Origin: Yoonia vestfoldensis DSM 16212
GTDB taxonomy: Bacteria > Pseudomonadota > Alphaproteobacteria > Rhodobacterales > Rhodobacteraceae
NCBI RefSeq assembly: GCF_000382265.1
Contig: NZ_KB907987.1
Span: forward strand, 1-64,000
DNA length: 64,000 bases
Direction: 5' to 3'
Shown here: piece by piece, positions 42,551-52,043 of the stretch
Layout: every line of letters starts with the position of its first letter
Numbering within the stretch: position 1 is the stretch's first letter
The notes under the pieces: model-generated
Databases searched by the model: none
Seen by the model: only the letters and a program-made list of their open reading frames with translations
Told to the model about the DNA's origin: nothing
Made by a program: the position numbers and the translations under genes

Positions 42551-43734
42551 GCCTTGACCACCAGCGCGCGTGGCGTTTTGCAGAAACATTCATAGCCCGT
42601 CTCGGTGATCAGGATCGGCTCGGTAATCTCCAACCCGCCGTCATCCAGCCAGAGTGCGGGCATGAAATGGAACGTCATCCCCGGTTCCAGAATGGTCGTG
42701 TCGCCCTTGCGGAACGATATCGTGCGTTCGCCCCAGTCAGGCGGATAGCTGATCCCGATGGCATAGCCGCAGCGGCTGTCCTTGACGTAACCCGCCTTGT
42801 TCAGCGCGGCGTTGAAGGCATTGGCAATGTCCTGCGCCTGATTGCCGGGCTTGGCCTGTTCCAGCCCCGCCTCGACCGCGTCGAGCACGGCGGCCTCGGC
42901 GTCGCGGTATTTGTCGGGCACCTTGCCCAGAAACAACGTCCGCGACTGCGGGCATTGATAGCGCCTATGCGCGCCTGCGATCTCGAAAAATGTGGCCTCG
43001 CCGGTTTTCATCGGGCGGTCGTCCCAAGTCAGATGCGGGGCGGTGGCATCCATGCCCGACGGGGCCATCGGCACAATCGCGGGGTAATCGCCCCAATGGC
43101 CATCGGCCCCCCTGATCCCGGTGGCATAGATATCAGCGATCAGGTCATTCTTGCGCAGGCCCGGTTCGGCCAGTTCGACGATGCGCGCATGCATGGTTTC
43201 CACGATCCGCGCGGCGCGGCGCATGTAATCAATCTCGCGGTCGGATTTGACGGCGCGTTGCCAGTTCACAAGGCCGGTGCAATCGCTGATCCGCGCCTGC
43301 GGCAGCCCCGCCAGCAGGGCGGCATGGGCGGCGGCGGAATAGTAGTAATTGTCCATCTCGACCCCGATCCGCGCGCTGGCAAGCCCCAGTTCGGCCAGCA
43401 GTTTCGCCAGTTCCTGCATCGGATGCTTTTCGGGGTTCTGCACGAAGGTATCGTCATAGCCCCTGATCTGGTCGTCGCTGTCCATGAACACCGTGCGCCG
43501 CGCGCCCAGCGTGTCCATTGCCCGCCCCCACCAGACCGGATCGCCGTCTTGGGTCAGGATCACGCCTTGAAAGACGTAGAACGACCAGCCGTCATAGCCC
43601 GTCAGCCAGGACATATTCGACGGATCGGTGACAAAGATCGCGTCCAGCCCGCGCGCCTGCATCGCGGCGCGGGTTTTGCTGATCCGGCGCAGGTATTCGC
43701 TGGTCGGGAAATTCGCCTCGAAAGTGGTCATCAT
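42547..43734 (-). CDS. doeA: Ectoine hydrolase (DoeA/EutD)
   Basis: 395 residues of the M24 creatinase fold, with motifs I recall from ectoine hydrolases: DPSNMSWLTGYDGWSFYV, GVEMDNYYYSAAAH, GLVNWQRAVKS, YPAIVPMAPSG, and SYPPDWGERT. The five canonical M24 metal ligands are replaced (for example ATFFEIAG and GISYPPDW), as in characterised ectoine hydrolases. It opens the ectoine ring to N-acetyl-diaminobutyrate. It is transcribed away from the aminotransferase genes. Confidence 0.93.
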   Translation of the reverse strand: MMTTFEANFPTSEYLRRISKTRAAMQARGLDAIFVTDPSNMSWLTGYDGWSFYVFQGVILTQDGDPVWWGRAMDTLGARRTVFMDSDDQIRGYDDTFVQNPEKHPMQELAKLLAELGLASARIGVEMDNYYYSAAAHAALLAGLPQARISDCTGLVNWQRAVKSDREIDYMRRAARIVETMHARIVELAEPGLRKNDLIADIYATGIRGADGHWGDYPAIVPMAPSGMDATAPHLTWDDRPMKTGEATFFEIAGAHRRYQCPQSRTLFLGKVPDKYRDAEAAVLDAVEAGLEQAKPGNQAQDIANAFNAALNKAGYVKDSRCGYAIGISYPPDWGERTISFRKGDTTILEPGMTFHFMPALWLDDGGLEITEPILITETGYECFCKTPRALVVKA

Positions 43735-43812
43735 CTGGCCTTTGCTTGGGGTGATCCTGCCAAGGCTGGGACGTTTCGCGCCCCCGCTCTATACCCCAAC
43801 ACCGGCAAACCA

Positions 43813-43863
43813 TGTCGCTTTCCGACAAAGAGCGTCCCCCATGGGCTGGAGACTGTAGCCCAT
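43813..43863. promoter_or_regulatory. Two inverted repeats in the doeA/aminotransferase divergent promoter
   Basis: TGTCG-CTTTC-CGACA at 43813-43827 and ATGGGCT-N9-AGCCCAT at 43841-43863, in the 165-base gap between divergent starts. Either could be an operator for an ectoine regulator such as EnuR, which is not encoded here, or a leader hairpin. Confidence 0.45.
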
Positions 43864-43899
43864 CCAGCCTAGACTGCCCCAAACCCGAGGGAGAATGCG

Positions 43900-45279
43900 A
43901 TGACCGACCAGTTTGCCAATGATCAGCTGACCCAATGGGATCACGACCACTTCTTTCACCCGTCCACCCATCTGGGCCAGTTCGCGCGGCGTGACATCGG
44001 CAACCGGATCATCCAGTCCGCCAAAGGCGTGCATATCACCGATCGCGAAGGGCGGCGGTCGCTGGATGCATTCGCGGGGCTTTACTGCGTCAACGTCGGC
44101 TACGGCCATCCCGAAATCGCCGAGGCCATCGCCAAGCAGGCGCATGAACTGGCCTATTACCACGCCTATGTCGGCCATGGCACCGAGGCGTCGATCACCC
44201 TGTCGCGGATGATCGCGGACCGCGCGCCCGAGGGGATGAACCACGTCTATTATGGCCTCAGCGGGTCGGATGCGAATGAAACCAATGTCAAACTGGTCTG
44301 GTATTACAACAATGTGCTGGGGCGGCCGGAAAAGAAAAAGATCATTTCGCGCTGGCGCGGCTATCACGGGTCGGGGCTTGTCACGGGGTCGCTGACGGGG
44401 CTGGAGCTGTTCCACAAGAAGTTCGACCTGCCGCTTGCGCAGGTGCTGCATACCGAAGCGCCCTATTTCTACCGCCGCGCGGATCGTGACATGGACGAGG
44501 CCGCGTTCAGCGCCCATTGCGCAGAAAAGCTCGAAGAGATGATCCTGCGCGAAGGCCCCGACACCATCGCCGCCTTTATCGGCGAGCCGATGCTGGGCAC
44601 CGGCGGGATCGTCCCCCCCCCTGCGGGCTATTGGGACGCGATCCAGACGGTTTTGCGCAAATATGACATCCTGCTGATCGTGGACGAGGTGGTGACAGGC
44701 TTTGGCCGTCTGGGCACGATGATGGGGTCGGATCATTACGGGCTGAAACCGGACCTCATCACCATCGCCAAAGGCCTGACATCGGCCTATGCGCCTTTGT
44801 CGGGGTCTATCGTGTCGGACAAGATGTGGGAAGTGCTGGAGCGCGGCACCGATGAATTCGGCCCCTTCGGCCATGGCTGGACCTATTCGGCGCATCCGAT
44901 CTGCGCGGCGGCGGGGGTGGCGAACCTCAAACTGCTGGACGACCAGAACCTTGTCGCCAATGCGGGCAGCGTCGGGGCCTATCTGAACAAGACGATGGCC
45001 GCCGCGATGGGCGACCATAAACACGTCGGCGATGTGCGCGGTGAAGGCATGTGGTGCGCTGTCGAACTGGTCAAGGACCGCGATGACCGCGTGTTTTTCG
45101 ACCCCGCCGACAAGACAGCGCCCCGTGTCGTCGCCGCCATGCTGGATCGTGGCGTGATCGCGCGGGCCATGCCGCAAGGTGACATCATCGGCTTTGCCCC
45201 GCCGTTCCCGTTGACGCGCGCACAGGCGGACGAGATCGTGACCGTGACAAAAGACGCCGTGGCGCAGGTCCTGGGATAG
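43900..45279 (+). CDS. Class III aminotransferase (probable diaminobutyrate transaminase, DoeD-like)
   Basis: 459 residues of PLP fold type I class III: SGSDANETNVKLVWYYNN, RWRGYHGSGLVTGSLTG, IVDEVVTGFGRLG and the PLP Lys in TIAKGLTSAYAPLSG. The length and HFFHPSTHL start fit the omega-aminotransferases used with ectoine degradation, where it turns 2,4-diaminobutyrate into aspartate semialdehyde. Divergent placement from doeAB supports this, but related enzymes use taurine or beta-alanine. GAGGGAGA precedes the ATG. Confidence 0.85.
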   Translation: MTDQFANDQLTQWDHDHFFHPSTHLGQFARRDIGNRIIQSAKGVHITDREGRRSLDAFAGLYCVNVGYGHPEIAEAIAKQAHELAYYHAYVGHGTEASITLSRMIADRAPEGMNHVYYGLSGSDANETNVKLVWYYNNVLGRPEKKKIISRWRGYHGSGLVTGSLTGLELFHKKFDLPLAQVLHTEAPYFYRRADRDMDEAAFSAHCAEKLEEMILREGPDTIAAFIGEPMLGTGGIVPPPAGYWDAIQTVLRKYDILLIVDEVVTGFGRLGTMMGSDHYGLKPDLITIAKGLTSAYAPLSGSIVSDKMWEVLERGTDEFGPFGHGWTYSAHPICAAAGVANLKLLDDQNLVANAGSVGAYLNKTMAAAMGDHKHVGDVRGEGMWCAVELVKDRDDRVFFDPADKTAPRVVAAMLDRGVIARAMPQGDIIGFAPPFPLTRAQADEIVTVTKDAVAQVLG

Positions 45280-45357
45280 ATTGACAGCCATGGTGCGGAT
45301 CGGATTAGGATCAGCACAGCCATGCAGGCAAAGCCCTGCCAGAAAAGGACCACAGCC

Positions 45358-46683
45358 GTGAACAAGCCCATGCACACCTCGCCCGTCGCGGCCCAGACCA
45401 ATGCCGACCTGATCGCGCGCCGCGAAGCCGCCGTTGCCCGCGGCGTCGCCTCTGCCGCACCGATCTATGCCAGCCACGCCGAAAACGCCGAATTGTGGGA
45501 CGTCGAAGGCCGCCGCTACATCGACTTTGCGGGCGGTATCGCGGTGCTGAACACGGGCCACCGGCATCCTGCGGTGATCGCCGCCGCCAAGGCGCAGGAA
45601 GACCATTACACCCACACCAGCTTTCAGGTGGTACCTTACGAACCTTATGTCGCGCTGGCCGAAAAGCTGAACGCGCTAGCCCCAGGCGATCATGCGAAGA
45701 AATCGCTGCTGGTGACGACAGGTGCCGAGGCGGTGGAAAACGCGGTCAAGATCGCGCGCGCCGCAACGGGCCGTCCCGGTGTGATCGCCTTTACGGGCGG
45801 CTATCACGGGCGCACGTTGCTGACCTTGGGCATGACCGGCAAGATCAGCCCCTATAAAAAGGATGTGGGCCCCTTTCCGTCGGACATCTTCCGCGCACCA
45901 TTCCCGTCCGTGCGTGACGGGATCACCGTGCAGGATGCGCTGACCGGCTTGCAGAACCTGTTCTTGACCGATGCGCAGCCCGACCGGATCGCGGCGATGA
46001 TCATCGAACCCGTTTTGGGCGAAGGCGGCTATACCCCCGTCCCGTTCGAGATGATGCGCGCCCTGCGCGACATCTGCGACCAGCACGGTATCCTGTTGAT
46101 TGCCGACGAAATTCAGGCCGGGTTCGGCCGCACCGGCACTTGGTTCGCCATCGAACATTCGGGCGTCGTGCCTGACCTGATCACGGTCGCGAAATCCATG
46201 GCGGGCGGCTATCCCATCGCCGGTGTCATCGGACGGGCCGAGGTGATGGACGCCGTGATCCCCGGCGGTCTGGGCGGCACCTATGGCGGCAACCCCGTGG
46301 CCTGCGCCGCGGCCTTGGCCGCGATCAAGGCAATCGAGGATGAAGGCCTGCTTGCCCGTTCAACCGCGCTTGGCGATCATTTCCGCGCGCGGTTCGCGGA
46401 TATCGGCGCGCGTGTCGCTCCCGACCGCATCTGCGACGTGCGTGGCTTGGGCGCGATGCTCGCGGTGGAATTCGTGACCGATCTGGCCAGCAATGCGCCC
46501 GATGCAGCGCTGACCAAATCCGTTGTGGCCCATGCGCTGAAACGCGGGCTGATCCTGCTGTCCTGCGGGATGCACGGCAATGCCTTGCGGATCATGGTGC
46601 CGCTGACGGCATCCGACGCGATCATCGACGAAGGGCTTGCGATCTTCGAGGATGCGCTGGCCGCCGCCATCGCCGGAGACTAG
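45358..46683 (+). CDS. gabT: 4-aminobutyrate aminotransferase (GabT-type)
   Basis: 441 residues from the GTG at 45358 (AAAAGGA upstream). GabT-type motifs: VEGRRYIDFAGGIAVLNTGH, TGAEAVENAVKIARAATG, LIADEIQAGFGRTGTWF, PLP Lys in TVAKSMAGGYPI. It moves the amino group of GABA, or another terminal amine, to 2-oxoglutarate. Located 78 bases after the first aminotransferase, probably co-transcribed; GABA would arise from putrescine made by the neighbouring decarboxylase or from imported amines. Confidence 0.9.
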   Translation: MNKPMHTSPVAAQTNADLIARREAAVARGVASAAPIYASHAENAELWDVEGRRYIDFAGGIAVLNTGHRHPAVIAAAKAQEDHYTHTSFQVVPYEPYVALAEKLNALAPGDHAKKSLLVTTGAEAVENAVKIARAATGRPGVIAFTGGYHGRTLLTLGMTGKISPYKKDVGPFPSDIFRAPFPSVRDGITVQDALTGLQNLFLTDAQPDRIAAMIIEPVLGEGGYTPVPFEMMRALRDICDQHGILLIADEIQAGFGRTGTWFAIEHSGVVPDLITVAKSMAGGYPIAGVIGRAEVMDAVIPGGLGGTYGGNPVACAAALAAIKAIEDEGLLARSTALGDHFRARFADIGARVAPDRICDVRGLGAMLAVEFVTDLASNAPDAALTKSVVAHALKRGLILLSCGMHGNALRIMVPLTASDAIIDEGLAIFEDALAAAIAGD

Positions 46684-46698
46684 GTCCGGCGATCACGC

Positions 46699-46724
46699 GC
46701 GTGGCGGTACTCAGCCCGCCACGC
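46699..46724. terminator. Perfect 9-bp stem-loop between convergent genes
   Basis: GCGTGGCGG pairs with CCGCCACGC around an 8-base loop, 15 bases after the gabT stop and overlapping the end of the decarboxylase gene. A likely bidirectional terminator. Confidence 0.65.
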
Positions 46725-49002
46725 AATCCGCGTAATAGCGTTTCACGCCATCTGCGCCGGTTTCGACCACCAGCCCGTGAATGTCATTCTCGAACCCCGG
46801 GCAGAGCCGTTCAAACTCGCGGTTGAACTTGAGATATTCCACGATCTTGGTGTTGAACACCTCGCCCGGGATCAAAAGCGGGATGCCCGGCGGATAAGGT
46901 GTGACCAGCGACGTCGTGATCCGCCCTTCGAGATCATCAATCGCCACACGCTCCGTCGTGCGCCGCGCGATATGCGCGTAGGCGTCGTTCGGAGCCATCG
47001 CGGGTTGCAGATCGCTCAGATACATTTCCGTCGACAGGATCGCGATATCGTATTTCGCATAAAGCTGGTGGACGTGCTGGCACAGGTCGCGCAGGCCCAT
47101 CTGTTCGTAATCCGGATGCTTGGCGATGAATTCCGGCATCACCCGCCACAAAGGCTGGTTGCGGCCGTAATCGTCCTTGAACTGCTGGAGTGCCGCCAGC
47201 AGCGAATTCCACCGCCCTTTGGTGATCCCGATGGTGAACATGATGAAGAAACTGTAAAGGCCGGTCTTTTCCACGACGACGCCGTTTTCGACCAGATATT
47301 TGGTCACGATAGAGGCGGGAATCCCCATCTCCTCGAATCGGCCGTCAAGGTTCAGGCCGGGTGTAACGATGGTGGTCTTGATCGGGTCCAGCATGTTGAA
47401 CCCGCGCGCCATATCGCCGAACCCGTGCCACGAATCCGCCCCGTCCGAGGCTTGCACGCCATCCGCATCGGTTTTCTTGAGAACCCAATCCTTGGGGTCG
47501 CCGATGCCTTCCTCGACCAGCGCGTCGGGGCCCCAGACCTGAAACCACCATTCGTCGTCCCCGAATTCGGCATCGACCTTGCGCATGGCACGGCGGAAAT
47601 CCAGCGCTTCCATGATGCTTTCCTCGACCAGCGCGACACCGCCCGGCGGTTCCATCATCGCCGCCGCAACATCACAGCTGGCGATGATGCTGTATTGCGG
47701 GCTGGTGCTGGTGTGCATGAGATAGGCTTCGTTGAAGAGGTGCCGGTCCAGCTTGGTGTCCTGACTGTCCTGCACCAGCACATGGCTCGCCTGCGAAATC
47801 CCTGCCAGCAGCTTGTGGATGGATTGCGTGGCATAGGTCACCGCATGGCGCGGGCGTTCGCGCTTGCGGCCCATCGAATGGAAATCGCTGTAAAAGGTGT
47901 GGAACGCCGCATGGGGCAGCCACGCCTCGTCGAAATGGAAGTTTTCGACATAGCCGTCCAGCAGGCCCTTGATGGTTTCGGTGTTGTACAGCACCCCGTC
48001 ATAGGTCGATTGCGTCAGCGTCATGATCCGCGGCTTCACCGTATCGGCGTCGATATGGGACAACAGCGGGTTGGCGCGGATCTTTTCCCTGATCGTGTCG
48101 ATCTCGAACTCGCTTTGCGGGATCGGGCCGATGATACCGTAATGGTTGCGCGTCGGTTTCAGGAAAACCGGGATCGCCCCCGTCATCATGATGCTGTGCA
48201 GGATCGACTTGTGGCAGTTGCGGTCCACGACCACGACATCGCCCGGTGCGACGGTGTGGTGCCAGACCATCTTGTTGCTGGTCGATGTGCCGTTGGTCAC
48301 GAAGAAACAATGGTCAGCATTGAAAATCCGCGCCGCATTGCGTTCGGACGCGCCGATCGCGCCGTTATGGTCCAGAAGCTGGCCCAATTCCTCGACCGAA
48401 TTGCACACATCGGCGCGCAGCATGTTTTCACCGTAAAACTGGTGATACATCTGGCCAATCGGGCTTTTGAGGAAGGCCACACCCCCCGAATGGCCGGGAC
48501 AATGCCAAGAATAGGACCCGTCCTCGGCATAATCCAGAAGCGCCTTGAAGAAAGGCGGCTGGATGCCTTCGAGATATTTCTTCGCCTCATGCACGATATG
48601 GCGCGCGACGAATTCAGGCGTATCCTCGAACATATGGATGAACCCATGCAATTCGCGCAGGATGTCGTTGGGCAAATGGCGGCTCGTCTTGGTCTCGCCA
48701 TGCAGATAGATCGGCACGTCCTCGTTCTTGCGGCGGACTTCCTGAATGAAATGACGCAGGTTCAGCACGGCAGGGTCGAGGTCGGGACCGGGGCTGAATT
48801 CCTCATCATCAATCGACAGCACGAAAGCGCTGGCGCGGGACTGCTGCTGTGCAAACTGGGACAGATCGCCATAACTGGTGACGCCGACGACTTCGAAACC
48901 TTCGTTCTCGATCGCGTCGGCCATGGCGCGGATGCCAAGACCGGATGAATTCTCCGACCGGAAATCCTCATCGATGATGAAGATGGGGAATCGAAATTTC
49001 AT
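46711..49002 (-). CDS. Orn/Lys/Arg decarboxylase, PLP-dependent
   Basis: 763 residues of the large fold-type-I bacterial decarboxylases: a response-regulator-like wing (about 1-130), the PLP core with SWHCPGHSGGVAFLKSP, VTNGTSTSNKMV, FDEAWLPHAAFH and the Schiff-base Lys in QSIHKLLAGISQAS, and a C-terminal domain (TPYPPGIPLLIPGE). It yields putrescine, cadaverine or agmatine; substrate cannot be chosen by eye. AGGAGA precedes the ATG. It converges on gabT. Confidence 0.92.
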   Translation of the reverse strand: MKFRFPIFIIDEDFRSENSSGLGIRAMADAIENEGFEVVGVTSYGDLSQFAQQQSRASAFVLSIDDEEFSPGPDLDPAVLNLRHFIQEVRRKNEDVPIYLHGETKTSRHLPNDILRELHGFIHMFEDTPEFVARHIVHEAKKYLEGIQPPFFKALLDYAEDGSYSWHCPGHSGGVAFLKSPIGQMYHQFYGENMLRADVCNSVEELGQLLDHNGAIGASERNAARIFNADHCFFVTNGTSTSNKMVWHHTVAPGDVVVVDRNCHKSILHSIMMTGAIPVFLKPTRNHYGIIGPIPQSEFEIDTIREKIRANPLLSHIDADTVKPRIMTLTQSTYDGVLYNTETIKGLLDGYVENFHFDEAWLPHAAFHTFYSDFHSMGRKRERPRHAVTYATQSIHKLLAGISQASHVLVQDSQDTKLDRHLFNEAYLMHTSTSPQYSIIASCDVAAAMMEPPGGVALVEESIMEALDFRRAMRKVDAEFGDDEWWFQVWGPDALVEEGIGDPKDWVLKKTDADGVQASDGADSWHGFGDMARGFNMLDPIKTTIVTPGLNLDGRFEEMGIPASIVTKYLVENGVVVEKTGLYSFFIMFTIGITKGRWNSLLAALQQFKDDYGRNQPLWRVMPEFIAKHPDYEQMGLRDLCQHVHQLYAKYDIAILSTEMYLSDLQPAMAPNDAYAHIARRTTERVAIDDLEGRITTSLVTPYPPGIPLLIPGEVFNTKIVEYLKFNREFERLCPGFENDIHGLVVETGADGVKRYYADCVAG

Positions 49003-49125
49003 TGTAGTCTCCTGTGCAACGCGGGCCGGTTGCGGCCTACATGACAGAGCTATCCCAGCGCGTCAAAGCAAGCTTGCGCGACATCCCGCCATCTTCCGAG
49101 CCCAAATATCCCCGCGCGGAGCGCC

Positions 49126-49145
49126 CGTCCCGGGGCACCGGGACG
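49126..49145. terminator. Stem-loop after copA-cueR
   Basis: CGTCCCGG pairs with CCGGGACG around GGCA, nine bases beyond the cueR stop on the minus strand. Likely terminator of the copper operon. Confidence 0.6.
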
Positions 49146-49153
49146 GACCGGGC

Positions 49154-49549
49154 CTATCCGTCATGGGCCGCCGCCAGATCCTTGAGAATGGGGCAATCCG
49201 GGCGGCTGTCGCCGTGGCACGCATCGACCAGATCTGCGAGCGTGTCGCGCATCGCGCGCAGCCCCGCGATCTTGGCGTCGATCTGTGTCAGATGGTCCTG
49301 CGCCAGCGCCTTGACCTGCGCCGAGGCGCGGCTGTCGTCTTCGTAAAGCGCCAGAAGAATCCGGCAATCGTCGATGGAAAATCCCAAGGACCGCGCGCGC
49401 GCCACAAACATCAGCTTGTGCAATTGCGTCTGCCGGAACACCCGATAGCCGTTGTCGTGCCGTTCGGGCTGGATCAGGCCGATGTCTTCGTAATAGCGGA
49501 TCGTCTTGGCGGGCAGACCGGATTTGGCGGCGACTTCACCGATGTTCAT
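49154..49549 (-). CDS. cueR: Copper-responsive MerR-family regulator (CueR/HmrR)
   Basis: 131 residues: MerR helix-turn-helix (IGEVAAKSGLPAKTIRYYEDIGL), a dimerisation coiled coil and the Cu(I)-binding loop with C111 and C119 (CHGDSRPDC), spaced as in CueR. GGAGGAG precedes the ATG, and the gene starts 10 bases after copA. It activates copA through the 19-base-spacer promoter at 51889-51919. Confidence 0.92.
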   Translation of the reverse strand: MNIGEVAAKSGLPAKTIRYYEDIGLIQPERHDNGYRVFRQTQLHKLMFVARARSLGFSIDDCRILLALYEDDSRASAQVKALAQDHLTQIDAKIAGLRAMRDTLADLVDACHGDSRPDCPILKDLAAAHDG

Positions 49550-49559
49550 GGCGCTCCTC

Positions 49560-51860
49560 CTATTCTGCGGGTTGCGGCGCGGTGCCGAAATTGACAGGCG
49601 GTTCTGGCGGTTTCTCGTCCATGACAGGGCGCAGTCGCCGCAGGCGCAAGGCGTTCGACACTACGGACACCGACGACAGCGCCATCGCGGCGGCGGCAAA
49701 GACAGGCGACAACAACAGGCCGAACACCGGGTAAAGCACGCCCGCCGCCACCGGCACCAATGCGACGTTATATCCGAACGCCCAGCCGAGATTTTGGCGG
49801 ATATTGCGCATCGTCGCCTGTGACACGGCGACGGCGTTGACCACGCCGCGCAGATCACCCGACATCAGCACCACATCCGCCGTCTCAATGGCGACATCGG
49901 TGCCGGTGCCGATGGCGATCCCGACATCTGCATGGGCCAGCGCGGGGGCGTCATTGATCCCGTCACCGACAAAGGCAACCCTGCCCTGCGCACGCAGCTG
50001 GTCGAGTGCGGCGACCTTGCCATCCGGGAGAACACCAGCGACGACATGGTCGATCCCGATCTCGCGGGCAATCGCCTCGGCGGTCGCGGCCTTGTCGCCG
50101 GTGATCATGGCGATTTTCACACCCATGGCTTTCAACGCGGCAATCGCCGCCGCCGTTCCGGGCTTGACCGGATCAGCCACTGCGATGACCGCAGCCGCCT
50201 GCCCGTCGATGGCGACAAAGAGCGCGGTGCGTCCGCGTTCCGCGAGCGCCGCCTCGGCCGTGGCAAGCGCGCCTGTGGCGATGCCTTCGCGCGCCAGCAA
50301 CCGGTCCGCCCCGATCAGCACGCGGCTGCCGTCGACCGTGGCGGTAACACCGTAACCGGTGATGGCGCGGAAATCGCTGACCGCCGCCTCGCCCAGCCCC
50401 TCGGCACGGGCGGCGGCGACGATGGCCGCCCCGATGGGATGTTCGGATTTCGCCTCGACAGCTGCGGCAAGGCGCAGGACGCGGGCACGGTCAAACCCGT
50501 CTGCCAGCACCAGATCGGTCAGATACGGCTTGCCCGCGGTCAGTGTCCCCGTCTTGTCAAAGGCGATCACAGGCAAATCGGCCAGTTGCTGCAAGGCTGC
50601 CCCCTTGCGGAACAACACGCCCATTTCGGCGGCCCGCCCGCTGCCCACCATGATCGAGGTCGGCACGGCCAGCCCCATTGCGCAAGGACAAGCGATGATA
50701 AGGACCGACACGCCGGCCACCAGCGCCAGTGTCGGATCAGGTCCAAGGACCAGCCAGACCCCCACCGTCAGCACCGCCAGCAACAATATCGCGGGCACGA
50801 ACCACAAGGTCACGCGGTCCACGACATCCTGGATGGGCAGTTTCGCACCCTGCGCCTCTGTCACCATGCGGATGATCTGCGCCAAGGTCGTATCCTGGCC
50901 CACCCGGGTTGCCGCAAAGGTCAGCCCGCCCTGCCCGTTAACCGTGCCACCGGTCAGCGTGTCACCTATGATCTTGACCACAGGCAGCGGTTCACCCGTC
51001 ATCATGCTTTCGTCGACCGGGCTGGTCCCTTCGGTCACGGTGCCGTCCACCGGCACCCGTTCGCCGGGGCGCAGGGTAATGACATCGCCCACCGCCAGCG
51101 CATCCACATCAACCGCCACCAGCTTGCCGTCGCGCAGCACACGGGCTTGCCTGACCTGCAAGCCAAGCAGCGCCTGTATCGCCGCGCCCGTCCGCCCCTT
51201 GGCCCGCGCCTCGAGCAAGCGGCCCAGCAGGATCAGCACGACGATCACCGCCGCCGCCTCGAAATAGACGGCGCGTATATCGGCGCGAATGAGCGTGGGC
51301 AAAAAGGTTGCGACGACCGAATAGGTCCATGCCGCCCCCGTGCCCAACGCCACAAGGCTGTTCATGTCCGGCGCGCCCTTGAACAGCGCAGGCAAGCCTT
51401 TGGCGAAAAACAACCGGCCCGGCCCGAACAGCACCAGCGTCGTCAGCACGAACTGGATGATCCAGGACGTCTGCATTCCGATCGTGGTGGCAATGACATG
51501 GTGGAACGCCGGCACCAGATGCGCGCCCATTTCCAGAATGAAAACTGGCAGCGCGAGGGCCGCCGCAAACAGCGTACTGCGCGCCAGAACATGGGCTTCG
51601 TCGGCCTTGCGGGCGGCGTTCAGGCTGGTCTGGTCAGGTTCGGCAGACACCGCAGGATAGCCCGCTTCGGTGCTGACGGCGGCCAGTTGCGCCGCTGTGA
51701 TGCGACGATCAGCCAGCGTGATCGTCGCCGTTTCCGTTGCAAGGTTGACAGCGACCGATTGCACCCCCGGCACGGCCGCAAGCGCCCGGTCCACGCGGCC
51801 CACGCAGGACGCGCAGGACATGCCTTCGATTGCGAGCCGGATTGTCGTAGGCTGTGCCAT
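49560..51860 (-). CDS. copA: Cu(I)-exporting P-type ATPase
   Basis: 766 residues with one N-terminal heavy-metal domain (GMSCASC, C16 and C19), TGE actuator loop (MMTGEPLP), the CPC metal site in transmembrane helix 6 ([12 protein letters not shown]), the phosphorylation motif DKTGTLT, SEHPIG and [10 protein letters not shown]. It pumps Cu(I) out of the cytoplasm. Many relatives carry two heavy-metal domains; this has one. Operon with cueR. Confidence 0.95.
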   Translation of the reverse strand: MAQPTTIRLAIEGMSCASCVGRVDRALAAVPGVQSVAVNLATETATITLADRRITAAQLAAVSTEAGYPAVSAEPDQTSLNAARKADEAHVLARSTLFAAALALPVFILEMGAHLVPAFHHVIATTIGMQTSWIIQFVLTTLVLFGPGRLFFAKGLPALFKGAPDMNSLVALGTGAAWTYSVVATFLPTLIRADIRAVYFEAAAVIVVLILLGRLLEARAKGRTGAAIQALLGLQVRQARVLRDGKLVAVDVDALAVGDVITLRPGERVPVDGTVTEGTSPVDESMMTGEPLPVVKIIGDTLTGGTVNGQGGLTFAATRVGQDTTLAQIIRMVTEAQGAKLPIQDVVDRVTLWFVPAILLLAVLTVGVWLVLGPDPTLALVAGVSVLIIACPCAMGLAVPTSIMVGSGRAAEMGVLFRKGAALQQLADLPVIAFDKTGTLTAGKPYLTDLVLADGFDRARVLRLAAAVEAKSEHPIGAAIVAAARAEGLGEAAVSDFRAITGYGVTATVDGSRVLIGADRLLAREGIATGALATAEAALAERGRTALFVAIDGQAAAVIAVADPVKPGTAAAIAALKAMGVKIAMITGDKAATAEAIAREIGIDHVVAGVLPDGKVAALDQLRAQGRVAFVGDGINDAPALAHADVGIAIGTGTDVAIETADVVLMSGDLRGVVNAVAVSQATMRNIRQNLGWAFGYNVALVPVAAGVLYPVFGLLLSPVFAAAAMALSSVSVVSNALRLRRLRPVMDEKPPEPPVNFGTAPQPAE

Positions 51861-51888
51861 GAGACGAGACCTTTCCTTGTCTGCCCAT

Positions 51889-51919
51889 CACATAGGCCTT
51901 CCAGTCGCTGGAAGCTCAA
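51889..51919 (-). promoter_or_regulatory. CueR-type copA promoter with 19-base spacer
   Basis: On the minus strand, TTGAGC (-35, 51914-51919) and TATGTG (-10, 51889-51894) are 19 bases apart, the overlong spacer typical of MerR-activated promoters. The palindrome CTTCCAG-TCG-CTGGAAG (51898-51914) lies between them. It is 29 bases from the copA ATG. Confidence 0.85.
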
Positions 51920-52043
51920 GCCCCTTGTGTCGAAAAATCCGGATCGGTCCCGTCAGCATACGCACATCGTGTACGCGCCGCATGGCACATAGTCCGGCTT
52001 TCCGGGTCTGCGGGTGCAGGTTACACGGCGTCTGCGCACCGGT

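Noticed and set aside
46777-48948. 723-codon open frame antisense to the decarboxylase
   Set aside because: The minus-strand frame has the complete PLP enzyme with its ribosome site; the antisense product is basic, low-complexity and unlike any family.
49932-51992. 686-codon open frame antisense to copA
   Set aside because: The copA frame carries every P-type ATPase motif; the opposite frame is a composition artefact.
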